9,986 bases of DNA from Mycoplasmatota bacterium (GTDB taxonomy: Bacteria > Bacillota_I > Bacilli_A > Izemoplasmatales > Izemoplasmataceae). The first letter of the stretch is position 1; every line of letters starts with the position of its first letter. The notes beneath the pieces are model-generated. The model saw only the letters and a program-made list of their open reading frames with translations. It made no database searches and was not told the DNA's origin. Positions 1 to 7,227 of the stretch are shown piece by piece. The stretch is taken from positions 1 to 9,986 of the forward strand of contig DAOWHG010000023.1 of the NCBI GenBank assembly GCA_030641535.1, read 5' to 3'. A program made the translations under genes and the position numbers.

Positions 1-100
1 TGTTTTCATAAAAAAACTTGAAAATTTCGACATTTATTATAAGAGAAACGTCTGTTTAAAGCCATTGATATTTTGTATTAAAAAAAGTTATTTTTTTTTT

Positions 101-114
101 TGAAAACGCTTGTT
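101..114 (+). promoter_or_regulatory. Possible cre (CcpA operator) overlapping the -35 of the serine/glutamate operon
   Basis: The stretch TGAAAACGCTTGTT matches the left arm and central CG of the catabolite-responsive element consensus TGWAANCGNTNWCA (11 of 14 positions by my count); the last three positions of the right arm do not match. It overlaps the first bases of the proposed -35 box, a position where CcpA binding normally represses. No ccpA gene lies in the window, so the regulator is inferred. A low-complexity AT-rich background makes chance similarity possible. Confidence 0.35.
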
Positions 115-138
115 TTAATAGTTCTATTTTGTTAAAAT
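110..138 (+). promoter_or_regulatory. Sigma-A-type promoter of the class V aminotransferase-serA-DUF1015/GDH-ilvE operon
   Basis: A -35 box TTGTTT (110-115) and a -10 box TAAAAT (133-138) are separated by 17 nt. The -10 matches five of six consensus bases, the -35 only three. Transcription would begin near 145, leaving a leader of about 40 nt before the start at 185, too short for a T-box or other riboswitch. No other promoter is visible between the four closely spaced genes downstream. Confidence 0.55.
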
Positions 139-169
139 GCTTATGTATCTTATGAGAATTTTTTAGATG

Positions 170-175
170 AAAGGA
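170..175 (+). promoter_or_regulatory. Ribosome binding site that fixes the start of the class V aminotransferase
   Basis: AAAGGA lies 9 nt before the ATG at 185. The earlier in-frame ATG at 167 overlaps this Shine-Dalgarno sequence and has none of its own, so 185 is the better start. The protein then begins MSLQLFIPGP, as expected for the family. Confidence 0.7.
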
Positions 176-184
176 AACATAGAA

Positions 185-1255
185 ATGAGTTTGCAATTAT
201 TTATTCCAGGTCCAGTTAATGTAGAACCTGATGTTATGGAAAAAATGGCTACTGTGCAAATTGCACATCGTAGTGTTGAAGCAACGAAATTACAGGAAAG
301 AATTTCGAAAAATTTACAAATTATTATGAACACAAAAGACACTATAATTTTGTCGACATCTTCAGGTAGTGGAATTATGGAGATGGCTATCAAATCATGT
401 ACCAAAAAACGTGCCGCAGTATTTAGTGTAGGTGCTTTTGGTGATAGATGGTACAACATGGCTGTTACTAATGGTGTTCCAGCAGATAAATTTAAATCAG
501 AACCTGGTATGCCAACAACTAAAGAAATGGTACAAGAAGCTCTTGAATCAGGATTATATGATGTCATTACTGTGACACATAATGAAACTTCTTCAGGGTT
601 AATGAATCATGTTTATGAGATTGGACAAGTAGTGAAGAATTATCCTGATGTAATCTATATGGTTGATGCTGTTAGTTCTTTAGGAGGAGCAAAAGTAGAT
701 GTTGATGACTCATATATTGATATATGTATTTCTTCAACTCAAAAATGTTTTGGACTTCCTCCAGGGTTGAGTGTTGCCTCTGTATCTGATAAAGCTTACG
801 AGAGAGCAAAAACAGTCGAAAATAGAGGTTTTTATTTAGACCTTGTAAATATTGTTAATAGAGTTAAGAAAGACTTCCAATATCCAAGTACTCCTTCAAC
901 TCCACATATGTGGGCGCTAGATTATAAATTAGATAAAATCGTAAATATTGAAGGAAAAGAAAAACGTTTCGAAAGACATGAAAAACTTGCCATAATCGTT
1001 AGAGAGTGGGCTGAAAAGCATTTTGAATTATTTGCAAAAGATGGATATAGATCAAACACTGTAACTACGATACTAAATACTAAAGGATTTAGTATCACAG
1101 ATTTGAATAAAGAATTGACTAAACGAGGATTCTTAATAAGTAATGGTTATGGTGCTCTAAAAGATAAAGCATTTAGGATTGCTCATATGGCGGATCGTCA
1201 AGAAAAAGAATTACAAGAATTACTTAGAACAATCGAAGATATTTGGAATTTATAG
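185..1255 (+). CDS. Class V (AgxT/PucG-like) aminotransferase, probable phosphoserine aminotransferase by context
   Basis: This is a 356-residue PLP-dependent fold-type I enzyme of the alanine-glyoxylate/serine-pyruvate aminotransferase branch. Visible landmarks are the N-terminal LFIPGP (5-10), AHRS (28-31), a PLP-phosphate loop SSGSG (59-63), the cofactor-ring aspartate D161 in MVDAVSS, the Schiff-base lysine K187 in SSTQKCFGLPPG, STPSTP (235-240), and a carboxylate-binding arginine R331 in FRIAHMAD. It lacks the NF-AGPA N terminus of classical SerC. It is first in the operon, 8 nt before serA. From that position I infer that it uses glutamate to convert 3-phosphohydroxypyruvate to O-phosphoserine. 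A serine-glyoxylate or alanine-glyoxylate role cannot be excluded from sequence alone. The start at 185 was preferred over 167 because of the Shine-Dalgarno placement. Confidence 0.85.
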   Translation: MSLQLFIPGPVNVEPDVMEKMATVQIAHRSVEATKLQERISKNLQIIMNTKDTIILSTSSGSGIMEMAIKSCTKKRAAVFSVGAFGDRWYNMAVTNGVPADKFKSEPGMPTTKEMVQEALESGLYDVITVTHNETSSGLMNHVYEIGQVVKNYPDVIYMVDAVSSLGGAKVDVDDSYIDICISSTQKCFGLPPGLSVASVSDKAYERAKTVENRGFYLDLVNIVNRVKKDFQYPSTPSTPHMWALDYKLDKIVNIEGKEKRFERHEKLAIIVREWAEKHFELFAKDGYRSNTVTTILNTKGFSITDLNKELTKRGFLISNGYGALKDKAFRIAHMADRQEKELQELLRTIEDIWNL

Positions 1256-1260
1256 GTGAT
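1254..1260 (+). promoter_or_regulatory. Ribosome binding site that fixes the serA start
   Basis: AGGTGAT begins inside the stop codon of the upstream gene and sits just before the ATG at 1264. The longest open frame starts at a TTG (1243) inside the upstream gene with no binding site, so the ATG is preferred. Placing the binding site on the upstream stop codon suggests translational coupling. Confidence 0.7.
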
Positions 1261-1263
1261 AAT

Positions 1264-2175
1264 ATGTATAAAATATTAGCAAATGACGGAATTGACAAAG
1301 GTGCTGAGTCAAAATTAATTGAACTTGGATACGATGTTGATACTAACCATTATGATGGTGAAGAATTAAGTAAGAAAGTAAAAGAAATAGATTGTATTAT
1401 AATTCGTTCAGCTACTAAAATAAGAAAACCATTAATTGATGAAGCAATCAAAGGTGGAAGATTAAAACTTATTATAAGAGCTGGAGTAGGTATTGATAAT
1501 ATTGATCATGAGTATAGCAATGAACAAGGTATTGTAGTTAGAAATACTCCTAAATCGTCAAGTGATGCCGTAGCAGAACTAGCGATTGGGCATATGTTTG
1601 CACTAGCAAGACACATTTACATTTCAAATGTTACTATGAGAAATGGTCAATGGAATAAGAAGGCTTATTCTGGAATTGAACTTGCTGGAAAAACTCTAGG
1701 TCTAGTTGGCTTTGGAAGAATTGCACAAAGCGTTGCTAAAAAAGCTATAGGACTTGGAATGAATATTATTTATACTGATCTATTTGGGGAAAGTAATTTC
1801 ATGCCAAAGTGCAAATTTGTTTCAAAAAATGATTTGTTAAAACAATCAGACTTCATATCTTTACATATTCCATTCGCAAAAGAACTTGGACCATATTTAG
1901 GAAAAGAAGAGTTTGATTTGATGAAAGATGGAATGTATATAATTCAGACTTCACGTGGTGGAGTAGTAAATGAAAACGAACTTCTTAAAGCATTAGATAG
2001 TGGAAAAGTTAAAAAAGCTGCATTAGATGTTTTCGAGGATGAACCTACGAAAAACGAGCTGATATACACTCATGAATCTATATCTTTAACTCCACATATT
2101 GGTGCTTCAACAAAAGAAGCTCAAGCCAGAATTGGTCTTGAGACTATAGAAGTAATATTAGAATACTTATCATAG
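1264..2175 (+). CDS. serA: D-3-phosphoglycerate dehydrogenase, short form without ACT domain
   Basis: This 303-residue cytosolic NAD-dependent D-2-hydroxyacid dehydrogenase would oxidise 3-phosphoglycerate to 3-phosphohydroxypyruvate, the first step of serine synthesis. Visible features are the substrate-loop motif RAGVGIDNID (72-81), the dinucleotide-binding GLVGFGRIA (146-154, GxGxxA rather than GxGxxG), and the catalytic triad R231 in TSRGGVVNE, E260 in DVFEDEP and H278 in TPHIGAST. The protein ends just after the substrate domain closes. It therefore has neither the ACT domain of E. coli SerA nor the intervening domain of the long form, and direct serine feedback through ACT is not expected. 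Spacing is 8 nt from the aminotransferase and 12 nt to the next gene. A related hydroxyacid dehydrogenase specificity is possible, but the serine-operon context supports SerA. Confidence 0.9.
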   Translation: MYKILANDGIDKGAESKLIELGYDVDTNHYDGEELSKKVKEIDCIIIRSATKIRKPLIDEAIKGGRLKLIIRAGVGIDNIDHEYSNEQGIVVRNTPKSSSDAVAELAIGHMFALARHIYISNVTMRNGQWNKKAYSGIELAGKTLGLVGFGRIAQSVAKKAIGLGMNIIYTDLFGESNFMPKCKFVSKNDLLKQSDFISLHIPFAKELGPYLGKEEFDLMKDGMYIIQTSRGGVVNENELLKALDSGKVKKAALDVFEDEPTKNELIYTHESISLTPHIGASTKEAQARIGLETIEVILEYLS

Positions 2176-2187
2176 GAGGATATATCG

Positions 2188-4815
2188 ATGGCTATTGTTA
2201 GACCGTTTAAAGCTGTAAGACCAAGAAAAGACTTGGTTGAGAAAGTTATTTCATTACCATATGATGTAATGGATAGAAAAGAAGCTAAAGCTATGGCGAA
2301 AGGGAACCCATACAGTTTCTTGCATATTTCAAGATCGGAAATTGATTTTCCATCTTCAATGAACCCTTACGATAAAAAAGTATACAAAAGAGCGAGAAGA
2401 AACTTTGATGTGTTCCAAGATGATGGAATACTAATTCAAGATGAAAAACCAATGATTTACATTTATCGTCAAATTATGAACGGAAACGCACAAACAGGAT
2501 TTGTTGCGAGCACATGCATTGACGATTATGTAAATAATGTAATTAAAAAACATGAACTTACAATTCTAAGTAAAGAAAAAGATAGAACAGATCATTTTGA
2601 TGCATGTTGCGCTAATACTTCTCCGATTTTTATGACTTATCACAGTAATAAAAAACTAAGTAAAATATTAGAATCTTGGACAGAAACAAACGAACCTGAA
2701 GTAGATATCGTTACAGAAGATGAAGTTGGACATGTTGTATGGTCAATTGATGATGATGATTTAATTCAAGAAATTACTGATATTTTTGGTTCTATTGAAA
2801 GTCTTTATATAGCTGATGGACATCACCGTACTGCAAGTGCTGCAAGAGTTGCTTTAAAACGTCGTCAAGAAAATCCAAACTATACTGGAGAAGAAGAGTT
2901 TAATTTCTTTATGTCAGTATTAATCCCTGATGACGATTTAAATATTATGGACTATAATCGTGTTGCTCATGATTTAAATGGTCTTACTCCAGATGAATTT
3001 CTTAAGGCTCTAGATAAATCATTTAAAGTTGAAGAAAGTAAAGCTCCATACAAACCAACTATTGTAAACACATTTGGTATGTATATTGATAAAAAATGGT
3101 ATAAACTAACTATAAGAAAAGAAATCCTAAAATCAGGAGATTTATTATCTAATATAGATGCTGCAGTATTAAATCATCATATCCTAGATGAAATATTAGG
3201 AATTATTAATATTAGAGTTTCCTCAAGAATTAGTTTTGTTGGTGGAATTAGAGGATTAAAAGGAATTCAACAAAAAACAGATCGTTATAACGGTGTTGGA
3301 TTCTCAATGTATCCAGTAACTATGAAAATAATCATGGATGTATCTGATTCTGGATTAATTATGCCAGCTAAAACAACTTGGTTTGAACCAAAATTGAGAA
3401 GTGGATTGTTCGTCCATAAATTTGATTCTTTACAACCACCAGCAATTGAAGGTGAAGTAAGTAAAGAAACAAAAGAACATATTGATAGCATTTTAGCAAA
3501 AGTTAATGAAAAAGATGGAAATCAAAATGAATTTGTTCAAGCTGTTACAGAAGTACTTCATTCACTTGGACCTGTTCTTGAACAACACCCAGAATATATT
3601 GAAAACAATATATTAGAAAGAATTGTAGAACCTGAAAGAGCTATAGTATTTAGAGTTCCTTGGGTTGATGATGAAGATGGAGTTCAAGTTAATAGAGGAT
3701 TTAGAGTTCAGTTTAATGGAGCAATAGGACCATATAAAGGTGGACTTAGATTCCATGAATCTGTTTATCTTGGATTAATTAAATTCTTAGGTTTTGAACA
3801 AATCTTTAAAAATAGTTTAACAGGACTTCCTATTGGTGGTGGTAAAGGTGGTAGTGACTTCTCTCCTTTAGGAAAATCTGATGAAGAAATCAGACGTTTC
3901 TGTGAAAGCTTTATGACTGAATTGTACCGTCATATTGGACCTAATATAGACGTTCCAGCTGGTGATATTGGTGTTGGTGGAAGAGAGATTGGTTACTTAT
4001 TCGGACAATATCGTCGTATTAGAGGAGCATTTGAAAACGGTGTACTTACAGGTAAAGGAATCACTTATGGTGGATCATTAATTAGACCTGAAGCTACAGG
4101 TTACGGAGCAACTTATTTTGCTTTGCAAATGTTAAGACATGATAAAACAGATTTTAAAAATAAAACAGTTGCTGTATCAGGATTTGGAAATGTTGCTTGG
4201 GGAGTTTGCCGCAAGGTTAAACATTTAGGTGGTAAAGTTGTTACTTTATCAGGTCCAGAAGGATATATTTATGATCCGGATGGAGTTAATACTCAAGAAA
4301 AATTTGATTTTATGTTAGAAATGAGAGCAAATACTGATGGAGTAATCAAAGATTATGCAGATAAATTTGGAGTTGAATTCATTCCTGGAAAAAAACCTTG
4401 GGAAAGAAAAGTAGACATCGTAATGCCATGTGCAACTCAAAATGAAATTTGGCCTGATGATGCTAAACAAATTATCCAAAATGATGTAAAATATTTAATT
4501 GAAGGTGCAAATATGCCTACGACTAATGATGCAGTTGAGTTATTAGTTAAAGCAGGCGTAGTAATTGGTCCTGGTAAAGCAGCAAATGCTGGTGGGGTTG
4601 CTACAAGTGCACTTGAAATGTCACAAAACAGTATGAGATTAAGTTGGACATCAGAAGAAGTAGATTCTAAACTACGTGAAATAATGAAAAATATATATGG
4701 TAGTTGTGTTAAATCAAGTAGTCTTTACGGATTTGGATATGATTTAATAGCAGGAGCAAATATAGCAGGATTTGTTAAAGTTGCCAATGCAATGGTAGCT
4801 CAAGGTAAATATTAA
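2188..4815 (+). CDS. Fusion protein: DUF1015 domain plus complete NADP-type glutamate dehydrogenase
   Basis: This 875-residue protein has two complete modules. Residues 1 to about 413 are a DUF1015 (COG4198-type) protein, with FKAVRP (7-12), SLPYDV (22-27) and the signature DGHHRTASA (210-218). Residues about 424-875 are a hexameric glutamate dehydrogenase closely resembling E. coli GdhA. They contain GPYKGG (K517), KNSL (K541), GGGKGG (K553), PAGDIG with catalytic D593, SLIRPEATGYG (630-640), the Rossmann motif SGFGNVA (664-670) and GANMPTT (773-779). The expected reaction is 2-oxoglutarate + NH4+ + reduced nicotinamide to glutamate, supplying the two aminotransferases of this operon. The DUF1015 reaction is not established. 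Its DGHHR motif recalls ParB/sulfiredoxin-fold serine kinases, and no phosphoserine phosphatase is present nearby. AGGAGGA (2174-2180) lies 7 nt before the start. No ATG occurs in frame between residues 393 and 575, so GDH should not be made separately. NADPH preference is inferred from family resemblance. Confidence 0.93.
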   Translation: MAIVRPFKAVRPRKDLVEKVISLPYDVMDRKEAKAMAKGNPYSFLHISRSEIDFPSSMNPYDKKVYKRARRNFDVFQDDGILIQDEKPMIYIYRQIMNGNAQTGFVASTCIDDYVNNVIKKHELTILSKEKDRTDHFDACCANTSPIFMTYHSNKKLSKILESWTETNEPEVDIVTEDEVGHVVWSIDDDDLIQEITDIFGSIESLYIADGHHRTASAARVALKRRQENPNYTGEEEFNFFMSVLIPDDDLNIMDYNRVAHDLNGLTPDEFLKALDKSFKVEESKAPYKPTIVNTFGMYIDKKWYKLTIRKEILKSGDLLSNIDAAVLNHHILDEILGIINIRVSSRISFVGGIRGLKGIQQKTDRYNGVGFSMYPVTMKIIMDVSDSGLIMPAKTTWFEPKLRSGLFVHKFDSLQPPAIEGEVSKETKEHIDSILAKVNEKDGNQNEFVQAVTEVLHSLGPVLEQHPEYIENNILERIVEPERAIVFRVPWVDDEDGVQVNRGFRVQFNGAIGPYKGGLRFHESVYLGLIKFLGFEQIFKNSLTGLPIGGGKGGSDFSPLGKSDEEIRRFCESFMTELYRHIGPNIDVPAGDIGVGGREIGYLFGQYRRIRGAFENGVLTGKGITYGGSLIRPEATGYGATYFALQMLRHDKTDFKNKTVAVSGFGNVAWGVCRKVKHLGGKVVTLSGPEGYIYDPDGVNTQEKFDFMLEMRANTDGVIKDYADKFGVEFIPGKKPWERKVDIVMPCATQNEIWPDDAKQIIQNDVKYLIEGANMPTTNDAVELLVKAGVVIGPGKAANAGGVATSALEMSQNSMRLSWTSEEVDSKLREIMKNIYGSCVKSSSLYGFGYDLIAGANIAGFVKVANAMVAQGKY

Positions 4816-4829
4816 GAAGGAGTGGTTAG

Positions 4830-5819
4830 ATGGGTTATGCATTAAAGGAAACAGAGTTTAGATATCGTGCATATACAGAAAAAGGGGAATGGCAAAAAGG
4901 TAGTTTAACTACTAATAAAAACATTTCTATTCACGAAGGATCAAATGTTTTCCATTATGGCCAAGCTTTGTTTGAAGGGTTAAAAGCTTATAAAACAAAG
5001 ACTGGAAAAACACAATTATTTAGACCAGATTTAAATTTTATTAGAATTAATGAAGGTTTAAGAAGATTGGTTGCTCCAGAATTACCAGAAGATTTATTTT
5101 TTGAAGCTATTATCGAAGTTGTTAAAGCTAATCAAGATGATATTCCAGAATATGGAAAAGGACAGTCTTTATACATTAGACCTTTTGTAATTGGACAAGG
5201 TATGAATTTAGGTGTAAAACCATCTGATGAGTATTTATTTAGTGTATTTTGTGCTCCTGTTGGTACTTATTTTGCTGGAGGATTACAAGCTTTAGAATTT
5301 GTAACTACTGATTACGATCGAGCTTCTGCAAATGGAACAGGGCAAGTTAAGGTTGCAGGTAACTATGCTGCAAGCTTATACCCAAGAAGTCTTGCTAAAA
5401 AAGAAGGATATGCTGGTGTTATTTATTTAGACCCACTAACTCATTCGAAAATTGATGAAGTAGGGGCTGCGAATTTCTTTGGAATTACACATGACAACGT
5501 TCTTGTAACACCTAGATCTTCTTCGATTTTGCCAAGTATTACAAAAAAATCGATATTATATATCGCAGAACATATGCTTGGAATGAAAGTAGAAGAAAGA
5601 CCATGTTTCATTGATAATGTAGATGAATTCAAAGAAGCAGGTGCTTGTGGGACTGCAGCAATTATTACACCAATTAAATCAATTACCCATAAAGGGAAAG
5701 TTACTCAATTTGGTGAAGGAAATGTTGGACCAACAGTCAAAAAGCTATATGATACACTAGTAGGAATCTACTATGGTGATATTGAAGCTCCAGAAGGTTG
5801 GATACAAGAAATTAAATAA
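4830..5819 (+). CDS. ilvE: Branched-chain amino acid aminotransferase (class IV)
   Basis: This 329-residue fold-type IV PLP enzyme transfers the amino group of glutamate to the 2-keto acids of valine, leucine and isoleucine, or runs in reverse. Landmarks are FHYGQALFEGLKAY (41-54), LYIRPF (114-119), the Schiff-base lysine K174 in GQVKVAGNYAASL, the cofactor-binding glutamate E210 in IDEVGAANFF, and GACGTAA (271-277), all typical of the longer BCAT type II subgroup. The Shine-Dalgarno AAGGAG (4817-4822) is 7 nt upstream of ATG, and the gap from the GDH fusion is 14 nt. As last gene of the operon, it sits directly behind the enzyme that makes its amino donor. A terminator follows the stop codon at once. 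Confidence 0.93.
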   Translation: MGYALKETEFRYRAYTEKGEWQKGSLTTNKNISIHEGSNVFHYGQALFEGLKAYKTKTGKTQLFRPDLNFIRINEGLRRLVAPELPEDLFFEAIIEVVKANQDDIPEYGKGQSLYIRPFVIGQGMNLGVKPSDEYLFSVFCAPVGTYFAGGLQALEFVTTDYDRASANGTGQVKVAGNYAASLYPRSLAKKEGYAGVIYLDPLTHSKIDEVGAANFFGITHDNVLVTPRSSSILPSITKKSILYIAEHMLGMKVEERPCFIDNVDEFKEAGACGTAAIITPIKSITHKGKVTQFGEGNVGPTVKKLYDTLVGIYYGDIEAPEGWIQEIK

Positions 5820-5827
5820 TTATAAAA

Positions 5828-5858
5828 AAAAGGATTTATCATTACGATAAATCCTTTT
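5828..5858. terminator. Shared bidirectional rho-independent terminator
   Basis: A perfect 13-bp stem (5828-5840 paired with 5846-5858) encloses the 5-nt loop ATTAC. On the plus strand the 3' arm ends in TTTTGTTTTA. On the minus strand the hairpin runs into a T tract formed by the A run at 5824-5831. It lies between the ilvE stop (5819) and the stop of the convergent aminotransferase (5862), so it can end both transcripts. Confidence 0.9.
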
Positions 5859-5861
5859 GTT

Positions 5862-7091
5862 TTACATTATGTTTTTTATTCTTTTGGCAAGACCTTTTAA
5901 TTTTCTTTTTGATACACTACATATTGCTACTCTTAGTCCACCATCAACTTCTACAATGAAAATATTATTTTCTTGAAGTCTTAAATTCAACTTCTCTTTT
6001 CTAGCATCGTCTTCAACTTTTACAGTTACAAAGAATCCTTCGACATGTGGAAAAATATCTAGTCCTACATCTTTAGCCTCACTAACAAAGATACTTGCTC
6101 GCTCTTTAAGTAAATCTACATATTGTTGTTTTTCATTTATATATGTTTCTCTTAAGTCATCGTCATTCATAATAGTACTAAACAGTTTCATTGCACTATT
6201 ATTTACTGTAGACCAAATACTTCTAGCACTATAAATAGCAGCATTCTTAAAATCTTCTAATTGTTTTTCATCTTTTGAAAGAACAACTTGCGCCCCTACT
6301 CTAGCTCCATAAGCAGTTAAAGTTTTTGAACAAGAAAATGCGATTACCATCATTACATTTTTTTCTAATCTATTATATTTCCGAAAATGTTTTTTCCATT
6401 CATTTCCGCTAGTTGTATAGTCTGCATATGCGATATCGTTAAGAATAATGATTGGACCTTTTTCACTCAAAGTATTTACAAATGTGATAATTTGATCCCA
6501 TTCATCTCCAGTAAGAGTATATCCAGTTGGATTATGACAAGGGTCGTTAATTATTACTAATACTTTTCCTTGAGTATTCATTACATTTGTTAAAGTAAGC
6601 TTGAAATTTTCTATATCAAAACTAGCTTCCTTAAACATATTATAATCTGTTAAGGTTATTGCACACTCTTTAGCCATTGTCTTATATGGACCCCATCCTT
6701 GACTTGGCTTTATTACAGTTTCACCAGGGTTTAATACATTTTTCATTGTGCTACTAATTGCTCCGGCTCCACCAGGAGTAGCGATTATTTCACAAGGTAT
6801 TTCTAATCCTTTGCTTCCAAATAACCATTTGTAAATAGCTTGGTTAAAATCAGGGTTACCTTGAATGCTAGAAGCGTATTTAGCCTTTTGAATTTTGTCG
6901 ATAGTTTCATAAGTTTTCCATACACTATCAAAAGCAACAAAATTTCCCTCTTCATCAAAAAGAGTTCCAAGTGTTGCATCAACTACTTTATCACCATATT
7001 TTTCTTTAGCTTTATTAGCTGCGACTGCTGCTTTAAAAACTTTGTCTACCATTACTTTACCATCACTTAATTCATTTAAGAAAGCGTTCAT
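5862..7091 (-). CDS. Class I aminotransferase, aspartate/aromatic-type
   Basis: This 409-residue fold-type I PLP enzyme shows TPGGAGA (105-111, cofactor phosphate region), NDPCHNPTGYTLTGDEW (182-198, with N187), NDIAYADY (218-225, D219 and Y222), the Schiff-base lysine K256 in SCSKTLTAYGARVGA with R264, and a carboxylate-binding arginine R387 in GGLRVAICS. The NPTG-LT-EW and SK-YG-RVGA patterns resemble the AspC/TyrB subgroup. I infer an aspartate- or aromatic-amino-acid:2-oxoglutarate aminotransferase without fixing the substrate. A GAGGTGG ribosome binding site (7097-7103 on the minus strand) precedes the ATG by about 5 nt. An overlapping ATG at 7095 is in another frame. It is convergent with the glutamate-producing operon and shares its terminator, but has its own promoter. 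Confidence 0.88.
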   Translation of the reverse strand: MNAFLNELSDGKVMVDKVFKAAVAANKAKEKYGDKVVDATLGTLFDEEGNFVAFDSVWKTYETIDKIQKAKYASSIQGNPDFNQAIYKWLFGSKGLEIPCEIIATPGGAGAISSTMKNVLNPGETVIKPSQGWGPYKTMAKECAITLTDYNMFKEASFDIENFKLTLTNVMNTQGKVLVIINDPCHNPTGYTLTGDEWDQIITFVNTLSEKGPIIILNDIAYADYTTSGNEWKKHFRKYNRLEKNVMMVIAFSCSKTLTAYGARVGAQVVLSKDEKQLEDFKNAAIYSARSIWSTVNNSAMKLFSTIMNDDDLRETYINEKQQYVDLLKERASIFVSEAKDVGLDIFPHVEGFFVTVKVEDDARKEKLNLRLQENNIFIVEVDGGLRVAICSVSKRKLKGLAKRIKNIM

Positions 7092-7134
7092 TCATCCACC
7101 TCGTTAATTTTCAATTGTATTTTTTAACTTAATA

Positions 7135-7163
7135 ATTATAACATTATTAAAAAAGAAAAGCAC
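7135..7163 (-). promoter_or_regulatory. Probable promoter of the class I aminotransferase
   Basis: Read on the minus strand, a perfect TATAAT -10 box (7135-7140) lies 17 nt downstream of GTGCTT (7158-7163), a weak -35 box. Transcription would begin near 7128, giving a leader of about 37 nt. An imperfect dyad CACT-N4-AGTG (7161-7172) overlaps the -35 region and could be an operator, though the arms are only 4 bp. Confidence 0.5.
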
Positions 7164-7227
7164 TATAAAGTGAAAAAACGCTTAACAATTAGTGATTTGC
7201 CTAATATGTATAATTTTTTTTTATTGT

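Noticed and set aside
36..64. Possible minus-strand promoter with TATAAT (36-41) pointing out of the window
   Set aside because: The matching -35 (TGGCTT at 17 nt) is weak, and no gene is visible to receive it within the window.
80..101. A run followed by GTTA and a long T run, resembling a terminator of a gene upstream of the window
   Set aside because: The stem would be A:U pairs only, with no GC, so stability is poor; no upstream coding end is visible to support it.
163..567. 134-codon minus-strand open frame
   Set aside because: It lies antisense inside the well-supported class V aminotransferase gene and has no family resemblance.
1243..1263. TTG start extending SerA by seven residues
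   Set aside because: It overlaps the upstream gene and lacks a Shine-Dalgarno; the ATG at 1264 has AGGTGAT just upstream and gives the normal N terminus.
6840..7070. 76-codon plus-strand open frame
   Set aside because: It is antisense to the N-terminal part of the class I aminotransferase, with no ribosome binding site or recognisable product.
7161..7172. CACT-N4-AGTG dyad as a confident operator
   Set aside because: The 4-bp arms are too short to call in AT-rich DNA; it is mentioned only as context for the minus-strand promoter.
7209..7214. TATAAT as the -10 box of the membrane protein gene
   Set aside because: The best -35 candidate, TTAACA at 7182-7187, is 21 nt away, beyond the usual 16-18 nt; the extended -10 at 7252-7260 was preferred, with low confidence.
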